Shown here: one piece after another, positions 1 through 9,010 of the stretch
Layout: each line of letters begins with the position of its first letter
Position numbering within the stretch: the stretch's first letter is position 1
From: Eleftheria terrae
GTDB lineage: Bacteria; Pseudomonadota; Gammaproteobacteria; Burkholderiales; Burkholderiaceae_C
Direction of reading: 5' to 3'
NCBI RefSeq assembly: GCF_030419005.1
Contig: NZ_CP106951.1
Location: forward strand, 2,914,001 to 2,978,000
Length of the DNA: 64,000 nt
Notes under the pieces: model-generated
Database searches by the model: none
What the model saw: only the letters and a program-made list of their open reading frames with translations
What the model was told of the DNA's origin: nothing
Position numbers and translations under genes: made by a program

Positions 1-111
1 TCCTACCGGCGCGCGTACAGCCCGGAGGAAATGCGCTTCCTGATTTCGGAACTCGCGCTTCCTCTGCAGGTCAAGCGCTTCCTGCCGATCGGGATGTTGA
101 TCGAGACCTGA
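1..111 (+). CDS. 3' end of a gene of unknown function
   Basis: The window opens inside a reading frame that runs to a TGA at 109-111. Only the last 36 residues are visible, ending in PLQVKRFLPIGMLIET. The frame has no start here and no family can be recognised from so short a tail. Confidence 0.4.
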   Translation, partial: SYRRAYSPEEMRFLISELALPLQVKRFLPIGMLIET

Positions 112-995
112 GGCCAGCGGCCCGGCTGGACCTGGCCTGCCCACACGGTGCACGGGTCGTCTGGCCTTGCGCCCGCCCTGCCAGTACAGCGCTGCGACGG
201 CAGAATGCCGCCCCAAGGAAGAGGACGCAATCCCGCTGCGGACATCCAGGGGGAGCCGGTAGGCCGATCCCCGCGGGCAGACCGACCTGCCCCGGGCCGC
301 CTGCTGCACGGCCACGGCCTGCCCGGCCCCGCGACCTGGAGCATGGACGGGAGACGCTCCCCCGGGCGTCCCCGCGTGAGCCGCTGGCGAGGACGGGCGC
401 CCACTTCATCCAGCCAGGTGAGCGGCGTCAGAACGCCTCCTTCGAGCGCCTGGACGACAGCAGCAGGACCGAGGGACTCGACGCACAGGTTGCAGCCCCT
501 CGAGCAGGGCAGCCCATGACCGAGGAAAGGCGCCCCAGGCACGAGCAACGCGCCCTTGCGGCGCCCTCGGCCGGCTGCTGTCATCGCACTTCCTGCTCCG
601 GGTCGCCAGCGCCGCAGGCGCCCGCAACGCGTTGCCTGCCCGACGATGAGCCGGGTCATCACCTTCGGCTTCCCGGCGGCACGGGCCGAGGATGCAGGCC
701 TCCCCGCCTGCCACCAAGCCTCGGCCGCTTCGCCGCAGCCGCTTTCGGCGGGAGGATGCCGCCACGGCAGGCCATGCGCTCGATGTCCCAAGCACTGCGG
801 TGATGCTGCGCCGATGCGGCGATTCCGCGCGCCATGGCGACAGCTCGACCTGGAGGCGGCTGACTGATTCCCCTCCGGCGGCGCGGTATCCCTGATAAAC
901 GTGGCCGGTGCGCCCCTATTCCTTCGACTGGGCCTGTGGCGGGGGTGCCACCATCCGAGCTGGCATGTCGGGCCTCCGCCGACCGGGTTCCCTCC
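112..995. other. intergenic stretch without a supported gene
   Basis: Very GC-rich DNA. Several long open frames exist on both strands, but they have Arg/Pro/Ala-rich composition typical of non-coding frames in high-GC DNA and no ribosome binding site or recognisable domain. I see no gene here. Confidence 0.5.
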
Positions 996-1958
996 ATGAA
1001 TACGCTCGCTCCCCTTCTGTCGGCCCGCCAGACTTCGGGCGCTCCTCAGGCTGTCCGGCAGATGACGGCCAGCTTCTGCTGCGTGCTCGCGGCGGCCCTG
1101 GCCGGATGCCGCTCCGAGACGCCGGAGTACCAGCCCAGCTACTCCACGGAGCCGATCGCGCCCGAAAGCGAGGTCGTCACCGTTGCCGTGCACCCGCTGC
1201 ACAGCCCGCAGAAGCTGGCCACGCTGTACCAGCCGCTCGTCGACCACTTGAATGCCCGCATCAAGGGCGTCCATTTCGCACTCGAAGCGTCTTCGAGCTA
1301 CAGTGCCTTTGAGCAGAAACTCCGTGAGCAAAAGGTTCACGTTGCGCTGCCCAATCCCTACCAGACCGTGGTCGCCGAGAAGTACGGCTATCGCGTGATC
1401 GCAAAAGTGGCGGACGATCGCGACTTCCGGGGCCTGATCCTGGTTCGCAAGGACAGCGTGGTTCAACGTCCGGCCGATCTGAATGGCAAAGCGGTCAGCT
1501 TCCCCGCTCCCACCGCCCTGGCAGCGACACTCCTGCCCCAGCGCTGGCTGCACGACCACGGCGTGGACATCGGCTCGATGAACGTCATCTACGCAGGAAC
1601 CCAGGAGAGTTCGATCCTCAACGTTGCACTCGGCAAGACCGCCGCGGCAGGGAGCTGGCCGCAGGCGTGGCGCAGCTTCGAGCAGGACCGGCCGCACCTT
1701 GCCTCGCAGCTGATGGTGAAGTGGACAACCGAGCCGCTCGTCAACAACGCGGTCATGGTCCGGTCCGGCGTCAGCGAGATGATGGCGGCGCAGATCAGGG
1801 ATGCCCTGGTCTCGCTCGCAACACAGGAGCCCGGCCGGGCGATCCTGGCGCGCATGGCCGTCGGCGGTTTCGAGCCCGCGGTCGCAGCCGACTACGACAA
1901 GGTGCGCCGTTTCGTGCGCGACTTCGAGCGGGACATTCGGCCCGTGGGATGGAACTGA
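996..1958 (+). CDS. PhnD-like substrate-binding lipoprotein
   Basis: Predicted periplasmic binding protein of the phosphate/phosphite/phosphonate (PhnD-like) ABC-transporter family. The start at 996 gives an n-region with two Arg, then a hydrophobic stretch ending in the lipobox LAGC, so the protein is probably lipid-anchored. The mature part carries the family pattern: VTVAVHPLHSPQKLATLYQPL near the start, then ALPNPYQTVVAEKYGYRVIAK and a C-terminal TIR-like segment. An alternative start is the ATG at 1062, which leaves an n-region without charge; 936 is also open. No transporter permease or ATPase genes follow. Instead the stop overlaps the start of a membrane diguanylate cyclase, so the protein more likely feeds a periplasmic ligand signal to that enzyme than serves uptake; that role is inference from coupling. 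Confidence 0.8.
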   Translation: MNTLAPLLSARQTSGAPQAVRQMTASFCCVLAAALAGCRSETPEYQPSYSTEPIAPESEVVTVAVHPLHSPQKLATLYQPLVDHLNARIKGVHFALEASSSYSAFEQKLREQKVHVALPNPYQTVVAEKYGYRVIAKVADDRDFRGLILVRKDSVVQRPADLNGKAVSFPAPTALAATLLPQRWLHDHGVDIGSMNVIYAGTQESSILNVALGKTAAAGSWPQAWRSFEQDRPHLASQLMVKWTTEPLVNNAVMVRSGVSEMMAAQIRDALVSLATQEPGRAILARMAVGGFEPAVAADYDKVRRFVRDFERDIRPVGWN

Positions 1959-3685
1959 TCGTCATGCCCGCGTCGCTGCATCGGTTCCGGTCGTTCCGTG
2001 TGAAGCTCGCAGCCGGGGTGGCGCTGGTGCATGCCGTGCTGATGGCCTTGTTCGTGGCCGATCTTGTCGTCGAGCAGCATCGCTTCCTTCATGAGCGGCA
2101 GGTCCAACGCGGCATGAGCCTCACACAGGGCATCGCTCAACATGCCGTCAGCGAGCTGCTCAGCGCCGACCTCGCTTCGGCCCAGGAAGTCGTCCAGGGG
2201 TTCGTGTCCTATCCCGAGTTGCGCTATGTCGCCATCCTGGACTCCACCGGCCGCATCGTTGCGCACTCGGAGCCGAACCGCATCGGCATGTACATGTCAG
2301 ACGCCGTCACACGGGGAATGCTCAGCGGCCCACAGGCGGCGGCGGTGTTGATCGACGACGGCCGCGTTCTGGACGTCGCTGCGCCTGTGTTGTGGAAGGG
2401 GACGTCGCTTGGCTGGGTGCGCTTTGCAGCAGGCATGGAAGGCGTCAACCGGCAGCTGCGCAAGGTGACCCTCGAAGGCCTGGGGTTCGCCGTGCTCGCG
2501 GTCGGGCTGGGAGTGTTACTGGCCGTCTGGATGGCGCGCAGCACCACACGGGGACTGTACGGCCTGATGGCGGTCACCGACGCGACCCGCCGCGGCGAGC
2601 GCAATGTGCGCGCTGCCGCCGATGAGGGCAGCGAGATCGGGCGCTTGGGGGCTTCGTTCAATGAGATGCTCGACGCCCTGGCCGCACAGCAGGATCAACT
2701 CCTGGCGGCCAATCATGACCTGGAATCGCGTGTGGAGCAACGCACGGCCGCCTTGGCCGAGAGTGAGACCGCTCTGGTGGCCATCCTGGAGCAGGCCAAC
2801 GACGCCTTCGTGAGCGTGCGGGAAGACGGGCATGTCGTGAACTGGAATCGGGCGGCGGAGCGGACGTTCGGCTGGACCCGTGAGGAGGCGATAGGCACCC
2901 CCCTCGCTGAACTGATCATGCCGCCCGAGATGCGGTCGATGCATCCCGGCTGGATGCGCCGCTACCTGGAGCATGGTGGCACGACGCGCATGGTGGACCG
3001 CCGGGCTGAACTGACCGGTTGGCGCCGCGACGGCACGACCTTTCCGGTGGAAGTGGCGGTACGCGTCAGGAGCCACCGCGATGGCACCCGCTTCTTCGAT
3101 GCCTTCATGCGCGACATCAGCGAACGCAAGTCCCTCGAAGCACAGCTGCAGGCCCTGGCGATGGAGGACGCTCTCACCACGCTGCCGAACCGGCGCGCAG
3201 CCTTGCTCAGCATCCCGGCAGCGCAGGCAAGAGCCATGCGTTCCAACCGCAGGATCGCCATCCTCTACCTGGACCTGGACGGGTTCAAATCGGTGAATGA
3301 CCGCCTCGGCCACCAGGCCGGCGACGAACTATTGCAAGAGTTCGCGCGCCGGCTACGCAGTTGCGTGCGTGCATCTGACCTGGTTGCGCGCCTCGGTGGA
3401 GACGAGTTCGTTGTGGTGCTGGAAGGGCTGGGAGACGTGGCGGACGCGCAGCGCGTTGCCGGGAAGATCATCGCGGCTGGAAGCGAGCCCTACCCACTGA
3501 GCGCGGGCGGCGCGAACGTCTCGGTCAGCATTGGCGTGCGTATCGTTGCCCATGCCGAAGAGGCCGCCCCAGAAGAACTTCTTGCCGACGCCGACCAGGC
3601 GTTATACAGCGCGAAGCGGGCCGGCAAGCGACGTGCTCACCTCTGGAGTGCAGCCGAGACGGCTGACGCGGGCAGCGGTTCGTGA
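1949..3685 (+). CDS. membrane-bound PAS-GGDEF diguanylate cyclase
   Basis: Predicted enzyme that makes cyclic di-GMP. Order of parts: TM helix at about 15-38, a periplasmic Cache-like sensor region, a second TM helix (AVLAVGLGVLLAVWMAR), HAMP, coiled coil, PAS (ILEQANDAFVSVREDGHVV onward), PAC and GGDEF. The active-site motif GGDEF is intact at about residues 483-487, and the product-inhibition site RxxD is present as RASD exactly five residues upstream. No EAL domain. The start at 1949 overlaps the stop of the PhnD-like gene; ATG 1964 is an equally reasonable start. The overlap implies translational coupling, so the lipoprotein probably acts as its ligand sensor (inference). Confidence 0.88.
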   Translation: MELIVMPASLHRFRSFRVKLAAGVALVHAVLMALFVADLVVEQHRFLHERQVQRGMSLTQGIAQHAVSELLSADLASAQEVVQGFVSYPELRYVAILDSTGRIVAHSEPNRIGMYMSDAVTRGMLSGPQAAAVLIDDGRVLDVAAPVLWKGTSLGWVRFAAGMEGVNRQLRKVTLEGLGFAVLAVGLGVLLAVWMARSTTRGLYGLMAVTDATRRGERNVRAAADEGSEIGRLGASFNEMLDALAAQQDQLLAANHDLESRVEQRTAALAESETALVAILEQANDAFVSVREDGHVVNWNRAAERTFGWTREEAIGTPLAELIMPPEMRSMHPGWMRRYLEHGGTTRMVDRRAELTGWRRDGTTFPVEVAVRVRSHRDGTRFFDAFMRDISERKSLEAQLQALAMEDALTTLPNRRAALLSIPAAQARAMRSNRRIAILYLDLDGFKSVNDRLGHQAGDELLQEFARRLRSCVRASDLVARLGGDEFVVVLEGLGDVADAQRVAGKIIAAGSEPYPLSAGGANVSVSIGVRIVAHAEEAAPEELLADADQALYSAKRAGKRRAHLWSAAETADAGSGS

Positions 3686-4107
3686 CCACGCAGGTGGGGC
3701 TTCGGTCGATGGATCATCGTGCCTCATCTTCATCCGGGAATGAACGCGAGGGCCTGCCTCGCTCCAAAGCGCCTGCAGGCAGCGAGGCGTGGGCCACGGC
3801 CTGATTCGCGGTGGCCATGGGCGCCCTGGCAGTTCGGCGCTGGAGAGGAAACCGCATTGCGCGCAAAGGCCTTCCGGGCCCGGGTCTCCCAGGCGGCTCC
3901 GGCTGGTGGCCGGCAGCAGGCGCTGGCGTGCTGGAGACCGCGATTCCACCTTCGGTTGGCATAGGCGCCACCCACTGAAGAGCGAATGACGACAGTCCCC
4001 GCGCTGGGCGTGCTCGTGGACCGGTCAGCATCGAAGCGCCGGTGCATCGCGGGATCTTCATCTTCGTCAACAAGCTGGCCACAGGGCGCATCTTGCTGTT
4101 CGTCCAG
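3686..4107. other. intergenic stretch without a supported gene
   Basis: Between the 3' end of the plus-strand cyclase and the 3' end of a minus-strand gene. Open frames here lack ribosome binding sites and domain features. Nothing recognised. Confidence 0.5.
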
Positions 4108-4512
4108 TCAGAATGTCGCGTACTCAATGACCGCGAACTGGCTGCGCAGCGTCTTGCCCAAGAACTCTTGAAGCTCGATCGCGGCGTCATGCGCGAGCGC
4201 ACAGTCGACACCTGGGCAGGCCTGGACGCGCTCGAGCTCGTTCACAGCGGATGCCAGCACCTGCTTGTCCAAAGAGCAATACGCCTGAATGAATTCCTTG
4301 CTCCATTCGAATATGGCCAACCCGTCTTCTTCTTCGTAGACGATCGGTGTCGAAGCAGCGTTTCCCGGCAGAGCAAGTTGGGTCGCCAGCAGCGGCCAGT
4401 AGCTGGAGCAAACGCCATCCATCTCCAGCTTCTCGTATTGCTCCAAGACGTCGAGTTCCATCGCCTCGGTACTCAAACTGGCCTGCGGTACGCGAAAGAG
4501 CAGTGTGTACAT
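4108..4512 (-). CDS. hypothetical acidic protein, 134 aa
   Basis: Start chosen at 4512 because an AGGA box sits 4-5 bases upstream (AATAGGACG-ATG); the frame is open further upstream but without a better start. The product begins MYTLLFRVPQASLSTE, is acidic and shows no signal peptide, membrane helix or motif I know. Codon usage looks coding and the upstream spacing to the next minus-strand gene is short (56 bp), so it may be cotranscribed with the two genes upstream. Function unknown. Confidence 0.6.
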   Translation of the reverse strand: MYTLLFRVPQASLSTEAMELDVLEQYEKLEMDGVCSSYWPLLATQLALPGNAASTPIVYEEEDGLAIFEWSKEFIQAYCSLDKQVLASAVNELERVQACPGVDCALAHDAAIELQEFLGKTLRSQFAVIEYATF

Positions 4513-4568
4513 CGTCCTATTTCTCGAATGAGACCAAACCATGGAGTGGGGTTCCCCGCTTTGGCGGA

Positions 4569-4793
4569 TCAGCCCCCAAGCTTGTAGACAAAAACACCCG
4601 CGGCGATGAGAGCGACACCCCAGAACCAAGCTTCGAACGTGCTGAGCGGCTCTTGCTCCCCGCTGCCGAACCGCCACCCGAAGAGTTCGATGTAGCGGCC
4701 CCCCACTGTTTTGTTGCCGCCGAAGAAGATCAGCTTCAGGCCGTATATGACCAGGGCAATTCCCCCGAATCTCCATTTCACGACGTCGCTCAT
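4569..4793 (-). CDS. small two-helix membrane protein, 74 aa
   Basis: Starts MSDVVKWRFGG with a GGAGAG ribosome binding site five bases upstream. Two hydrophobic stretches, one near the N-terminus (GGIALVIYGLKLIFFGG) and one at the C-terminus (FWGVALIAAGVFVYKLGG), are separated by a polar loop containing GGRYIELFGWRFGSGEQ. Predicted inner-membrane protein. No family assigned. It lies between two other minus-strand genes of unknown role. Confidence 0.6.
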   Translation of the reverse strand: MSDVVKWRFGGIALVIYGLKLIFFGGNKTVGGRYIELFGWRFGSGEQEPLSTFEAWFWGVALIAAGVFVYKLGG

Positions 4794-4838
4794 GCGAACT
4801 CTCCACGACACATCAAGACAGGCATTCGATCCGCCCGT

Positions 4839-5570
4839 TCAAAGCTTGCTGGCGGCGTGCTGAACAACTTCCAGGACAGCCGACGGATCGCACCCATAGA
4901 TGCCGGCCCCCCAAGCAGCGTTCTGCTCCACACAGGCCCAGCCCCGACCCTCGATCTTTCCTATATCGACGACTGCCGCACGCGGCAGGTCGACTCGGGG
5001 ATCAGCCAGAAGTCGAGTGGCGAAGTCCTCCAGTTCCCGGTTCTCTTCCGGAGAACTGGAGAAGGCTTGGTGATGCTGCAGCTCCCCATGGCGGGAATAG
5101 ACAGAGTACGTTCGCAGTGACCTGTCGAGGATGAAGCAGCGAAACTCCTTCTCCCACCTCACGATCTCCGACACCAACACCGGCATCTCATCCGGATACT
5201 CCCGCGGCAAATCGCTTCCCGTGTAGACGCTGGCTGGAAAGCTCTTGTCATTCGGCGGCTTGACAAAGGCACGGTGCAAGGAGGCGCGAGCCGTCCCGAG
5301 GGTGGTCAGCACGATGTCGCGCAACCTGAATTCTTCGGGCAATCGAACCAACCAATCCTCAGGCGGATTGAGCAACACAAGGCCCAATTGCTCCGCGAGC
5401 GCGGGGCCGAATAGCGCCTCACCGTACAGCACCGGATCGGGAAGGGTCCTCAGATGCTCGGGCACCTTCCAAGCCGTCAGACGTTCTGTCTTCCAGCCCA
5501 GATGGCCAGCCGCCTTCCACAGTGCTTGGGAATCAGCGGTGTAGCGAGGGGTGAAGACCAGGGTGGGCAT
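4839..5570 (-). CDS. ATP-grasp protein, R2K (DUF4343-like) clade
   Basis: 243 aa. The C-terminal half has the compact ATP-grasp layout of the R2K clade: FVKPPNDKSFPA (nucleotide-binding Lys region), VSEIVRWEKEFRCFILD with the E..EFR signature, and VVDIGKIEGRGWACVEQNAA with the metal-binding Glu and Asn near the end. Such enzymes ligate an amine or amino acid to a carboxylate using ATP; many members sit in phage or conflict-related contexts and substrates are mostly unknown. No clear ribosome binding site is seen before the ATG at 5570. It heads a possible three-gene minus-strand group with the two small genes downstream; what they do together cannot be told from sequence. Confidence 0.75.
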   Translation of the reverse strand: MPTLVFTPRYTADSQALWKAAGHLGWKTERLTAWKVPEHLRTLPDPVLYGEALFGPALAEQLGLVLLNPPEDWLVRLPEEFRLRDIVLTTLGTARASLHRAFVKPPNDKSFPASVYTGSDLPREYPDEMPVLVSEIVRWEKEFRCFILDRSLRTYSVYSRHGELQHHQAFSSSPEENRELEDFATRLLADPRVDLPRAAVVDIGKIEGRGWACVEQNAAWGAGIYGCDPSAVLEVVQHAASKL

Positions 5571-5993
5571 CGGAATGAATTGCGCGTGTGGAGTCCGGCT
5601 CGAAGCACTTCCGTGGTGGCCTCAGGCCGGGCGTGGCTCAACGCCGAGCTCCAAGCACGGGAGATGTGGCACCTGTAACGATATGCATTTTGCTGCATAC
5701 CACCTGCGCTTGAGGTACGGATCGGCCCCCCGTTTTGGGGGGCCACACGCCGGCCGAATCGGAAACGCCAGCTCAGCGCGAAGGCAGGATAATGTTCACA
5801 TGTGAAGCTCGTTCTAGGACGCGCCATGGCGTTCAGGATGATGAATCGGCGGGCTGCCGCCATCGCAGGTGCTCACCAACGCCCGGCCATCGCAGCGAGC
5901 GTTCGCCCGGCAGCTGGGCGCGCCGTCTCCACGGCGTTGCGATGCCAGCCGGGCGGCATGGCAGCGATTGGTTCAGAGACTATGCGAACTGGA
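5571..5993. other. intergenic stretch, start of an IS graveyard
   Basis: No gene supported. The frame open from 5802 on the plus strand becomes recognisable as a transposase only from about 5994. Confidence 0.4.
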
Positions 5994-6290
5994 ACCCGTG
6001 TGACCGAGGGGGTACGTGCTCTGGCGCACGGCGTCCTTGCCGCGCTGCAGAGCCGGGACATCGAAAGCGCCGACCCATGGTTGGCACATGCCCGTGGCTG
6101 CAGCGTCGCCGAGCTGCGCCGGTTCGCCAAGGGCAGCGGCGTCATACGGGCCGCCACCGCCTCCTCCTGGCGCACTGGGAAGGGCGACGGTCAGGTCCAC
6201 CGGCGCCGGTACCTCGGGCGGCGGATGTGCGGTCATGTGAAGTCGGGCTGAGGCCCCTTCAGGTCTTCAATTCCAATCGAGTGAGGCCAC
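5994..6290 (+). pseudogene. ISL3-family transposase remnant
   Basis: A C-terminal ISL3-type transposase segment is readable: ALAHGVLAALQSRDIESADPW followed by AELRRFAKG, which corresponds to the family's 'WL..A....LR.FA.GL' region. The following 'EGQ..RLK..KR.MYG.A..dLLR.RVL' part is only readable by switching frame near 6235 (GQVHRRRYLGRRMCGH, then CEVGLRPLQVFNSN). The N-terminal two thirds are missing. A dead fragment. Confidence 0.65.
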
Positions 6291-6360
6291 ACGGATGGCG
6301 GAGGAGCCCGTTCTGGGCCGGCGTTGCCCGCCGGCCGACAGCAACGATCAGGCGCGGGCC

Positions 6361-6540
6361 AAGAGCATCAACGTCCGGTACAAGGCCGAGGTGATCCGCC
6401 GGCAATGCGGGGAGATCCGCGAGGCGGTGGGGAGGGCTGTGTTCGAGTGGGGCGGATGGCCCCGTCACCATGCGGCAGATGCCGCTGCTGGCCACCTCCT
6501 TCCGGCTGAGGCCGAGGCCGGCGGCTGTGGTCAAGCCACC
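6361..6540 (+). pseudogene. IS3-family OrfB remnant (C-terminal end)
   Basis: Reads INVRYKAEVIRRQ, then EAVGRAVFEWGGW and LLPAEAEAG, which match the C-terminal 'INgLyKAEVIrrr..w...eaVE.AtleWVdWfNh.RL...[11 protein letters not shown]' segment of IS3-family integrases such as the intact copy at 24775-25717. The essential catalytic residues lie upstream and are absent. Confidence 0.65.
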
Positions 6541-6664
6541 GTCCGATCGTGCGTGGCGGCCTGAGCACCGAATCCGGGCAGCCGCCACAGAGGCGGTGGT
6601 GCAGTTCAACACCGCGGTGAGCGGTGCGCCCGGGCGGTGGTCTTCGGTGCTTGGATCCGTCACA

Positions 6665-6805
6665 TCACTTTTTCTTCTTGCTGCGATCCGGAACGACGGT
6701 GGTGATGGAAGGCATCACGGCTGCCGAGGAAAGCGGCTTCGAGTTCGAGTCGTCCTTCTTCGGCTTTTTCGCTTCCTTGTTGCTGCGCTGTTGGCCTTTA
6801 GGCAT
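6665..6805 (-). CDS. small Lys-rich protein, 46 aa
   Basis: Complete small gene: AAAGGA ribosome binding site, ATG at 6805, stop TGA at 6665-6667. Product MPKGQQRSNKEAKKPKKDD...DRSKKKK, strongly basic at both ends with a central Ser/Thr/Val-rich stretch. I recognise the N-terminal pattern as a recurrent short uncharacterised protein of Burkholderiales (from memory, not searched). It is too short for most gene finders and sits alone among IS remnants. Function unknown. Confidence 0.65.
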   Translation of the reverse strand: MPKGQQRSNKEAKKPKKDDSNSKPLSSAAVMPSITTVVPDRSKKKK

Positions 6806-7032
6806 GGTGGTTCCTTTCTATGTGCCGATGTGCACTGGGGTGGGACCGGACCGGTAGGCCCGATTCAAGCAGCGTAACAGTTCCGCCCGGCGTCGATGCC
6901 AGTCCTTGCAGCGGGAGGCGACCCAAGTGCAAAAACGGCCGGCCCCCGATGCGACCGTTTGGCGCGGGCCAACCACTGGCGGCGCGGTGTCAACGGCCGG
7001 CTGCAGCGCACCCGGATCGGCTGTCCGTGGTC
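6806..7032. other. intergenic stretch without a supported gene
   Basis: No supported gene between the small Lys-rich gene and the IS66 tnpB remnant. Confidence 0.4.
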
Positions 7033-7158
7033 TCAAACCGCCATTGGCCGGTGCCGGCTCGGTACTGGCATTCGCCAGCCGATACCATCCAGCCGCATCG
7101 GCAGCGACGCCCCGGTGCGAGAGGCGGTGACTGAGGCGGGCTGCGGCCAGACCCAGCA
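7033..7158 (-). pseudogene. IS66 TnpB remnant (C-terminal end)
   Basis: Reads WVWPQPASVTASRTGASLPM, LDGIGWRMPVPSRHRPMAV and stop. The intact IS66 TnpB of this window (20167-20514) ends FVWPQATSGAVSLTPAQLSM, LEGIDWRMPVRTWQPEMAV, so the two align over about 40 residues to the stop. The upstream part is not recognisable. A decayed piece of an older IS66 insertion. Confidence 0.6.
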
Positions 7159-7282
7159 GGCCGCGTTTCGGCCGCTTGGCTCGACAGCAGGCGACCCTGG
7201 CCGTCGAACCACGGCGCACGCCGCCTTGATCATGGCTTCCGTCAACAAACCCGTGGTTGAGTTGTGCGACCGGTGTGCGGCG

Positions 7283-7787
7283 TCAGTCGCGCGTGTGCCG
7301 CCTCCGAAGCGTCAATAGGAGCGCGCCGGGCGGGCACAACAGCAAAGTGCCGGCCTTGTGCACCGACGACAGCAGGAACGAAGGCGAGGCGCGGCCGATC
7401 CCGCCTGTTCTGACGATCTGGCCGCAAACGTTGATGTTGCTGGCCTCCGTGAGCAGCCAGCCCGCGCCGCTTGCATGACAAGCGTGTTCAGGTCGAGCAT
7501 TCGGCTGCGATCGAACAGGCGGGCGCGCGTTCGGCGTCGCCACCCGTGAATGAAGTGCCGACCACCCTTCCCTCGTTGTTCACTGCATGGCTGCGGGCAA
7601 ATTGGCCACCAAGGGTGCCCCGATCGGTCATACCCACCCCGGTCCGCCGAACCGTACGGCGTGGGTTTCTCCCGGCTCGTAGTCCGTAGGCGCCAGTCCC
7701 CCAACCGCGATCGTTGACATCGGCTCCACCGCTGTGTGTGCCGCCTCCCGGCATGTTGAGCCAGGAGACCGAGCTGCCGTGGGTCAC
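7283..7787 (-). pseudogene. decayed HAF-repeat (PEP-CTERM-like) protein gene
   Basis: Three minus-strand frames used in succession give HAF-type repeat text: MTDRGTLGGQFARSHAVNNE followed by GRVVGTSF, then ARLFDRSRMLDLNTLVMQAA, then GAGWLLTEASNINVCGQIV, and a C-terminus LLLCPPGALLLTLRRRHTRD that resembles a hydrophobic segment plus Arg-rich end. 'GTLGG..S.A..IN..G.VVG' is the hallmark of the extracellular HAF repeat family. At least two frameshifts separate the pieces, so the gene is dead. The function before decay would have been a secreted, sorted protein (inference). Confidence 0.5.
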
Positions 7788-7964
7788 AAATGCGGAACCC
7801 GCTCAGGACTGGCCGTCCGCGCCTCACATTGTGGCCTGCAAGCAGCCGCTGCATCTGCGGGGCCATTTGCGGGAAGGGCCGGACCGGGTTGCCGCCTGCC
7901 GAAGGGCAGCGTCAGCACGTGAATGCTGGGTTTCGCTGCCCCGGCGCTCTGAATCCGGGCCTGC

Positions 7965-8915
7965 CTAGATGTGAACTGTCAAGACGTTGTTTCTTGGCGG
8001 AGGAAGGCGGGAGATGGGTGCAACGCGGCCGATGCCGTGATGTGGACGGTGCCAGTTGTAGTGGTGTTGCCAGCGGTGAAGCGCCTGGCGTCGCTGCTCG
8101 GAGTTCTGGTAGGTCCAGCCGTAGGCCCACTCACGGAGGGCCGACTGGATGAATCGCTCGGCCTTGCCGTTGGTTTGCGGGCGGTACGCTCGGGTGAACT
8201 TCTGAGTGATGCCCAGCTGTTGACAAGCGTGTCTAAAGGGCTTGGATCGGAATGCCGAGCCGTTGTCGGTCAGCAAGCGCTTGATCGTCACACCCAGGCG
8301 GTTGTAGTAAGCCACGGCGTCGCGCAAGAACTGCACAGCGCTTTGCCCGCGCTCGTCGGGATGCATGGCGGTGAAGGCGACCCGCGCGTGGTCATCCACC
8401 GCCACGAACAGGAATTCCCAGCCGGCGCCCTCAACGGAGTCCTTGCGGTTGCCCGTGACACGATGGCCGGGCCGTTCGATGCGCCCGAGCTTCTTGGTGT
8501 CGATGTGCAGCAAGTCCCCTGCCTCTGCATGCTCGTAGCGCTGCACCGGCTCTCGCGGCTCCAAGTCCGACAGCTTGGACAGTCCTGCACGAGCCAGCAC
8601 GCGGCTGACCGTCGCCTCCGACACTCCCACGGTGTTGGCGATTCTTGACTGGATCATCCGGCGCCGCCGCAACTCGACGATGAGCAACGCCTTGCCGGGC
8701 TCGATCGCGCGAGGCGAGTGCTTGGGTCTGGAAGACGCATCGCCCAACGCGGCCTGTCCCTCTGCCAGGTAGCGCCCCAGCCACTTGCGCGCCGTGGGCG
8801 GTGTGACGCCGTGGCGCAACGCCGCTTCTGCTGGCTTGAGGCCCCGATCGGTCATGTCAAGAACCATTTCGAGACGACGGGCGAACGCAAGTCGGGCATT
8901 CTTATGGGTGTTCAT
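7965..8915 (-). CDS. IS481-family transposase
   Basis: 316 aa from the ATG at 8915 (AGGAAA ribosome binding site). N-terminal helix-turn-helix regions (LKPAEAALRHGVTPPTARKW and a second HTH around SRIANTVGVSEATVSRVL), then an integrase core with the DDE residues in LLHIDTKKLG, LLTDNGSAF and TNGKAERFIQ. Full length for the family and apparently intact. The stop codon TAG lies outside the IS, in the CCTAGA target duplication, so the last codon and stop depend on the target site. Confidence 0.92.
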   Translation of the reverse strand: MNTHKNARLAFARRLEMVLDMTDRGLKPAEAALRHGVTPPTARKWLGRYLAEGQAALGDASSRPKHSPRAIEPGKALLIVELRRRRMIQSRIANTVGVSEATVSRVLARAGLSKLSDLEPREPVQRYEHAEAGDLLHIDTKKLGRIERPGHRVTGNRKDSVEGAGWEFLFVAVDDHARVAFTAMHPDERGQSAVQFLRDAVAYYNRLGVTIKRLLTDNGSAFRSKPFRHACQQLGITQKFTRAYRPQTNGKAERFIQSALREWAYGWTYQNSEQRRQALHRWQHHYNWHRPHHGIGRVAPISRLPPPRNNVLTVHI

Positions 8916-9010
8916 CCGGCTGTTTCCTGGAAGTGCTGGGTGTTTGGCGACTTCCAGTCTCCCAGACTCAGTCCGGGTGAACCACAGATACAACCTATTG
9001 AAGCTTCACA
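7970..9010 (-). mobile_element. IS481-family insertion sequence, complete
   Basis: 1041 bp bounded by imperfect inverted repeats (TGTGAACTGTCAAGACGTTG at the left; TGTGAAGCTTCAATAGGTTG on the opposite strand at the right). A perfect 6-bp direct repeat CCTAGA flanks it (7964-7969 and 9011-9016), matching the NCTAGN target known for IS481 itself. One transposase gene on the minus strand. The intact flanking repeat indicates simple transposition. Confidence 0.9.

Noticed and set aside
3..1697. 564-codon open frame on the minus strand
   Set aside because: It lies opposite the PhnD-like gene and its product is Arg/Gly/Pro-rich without domains; an antisense shadow in high-GC DNA.
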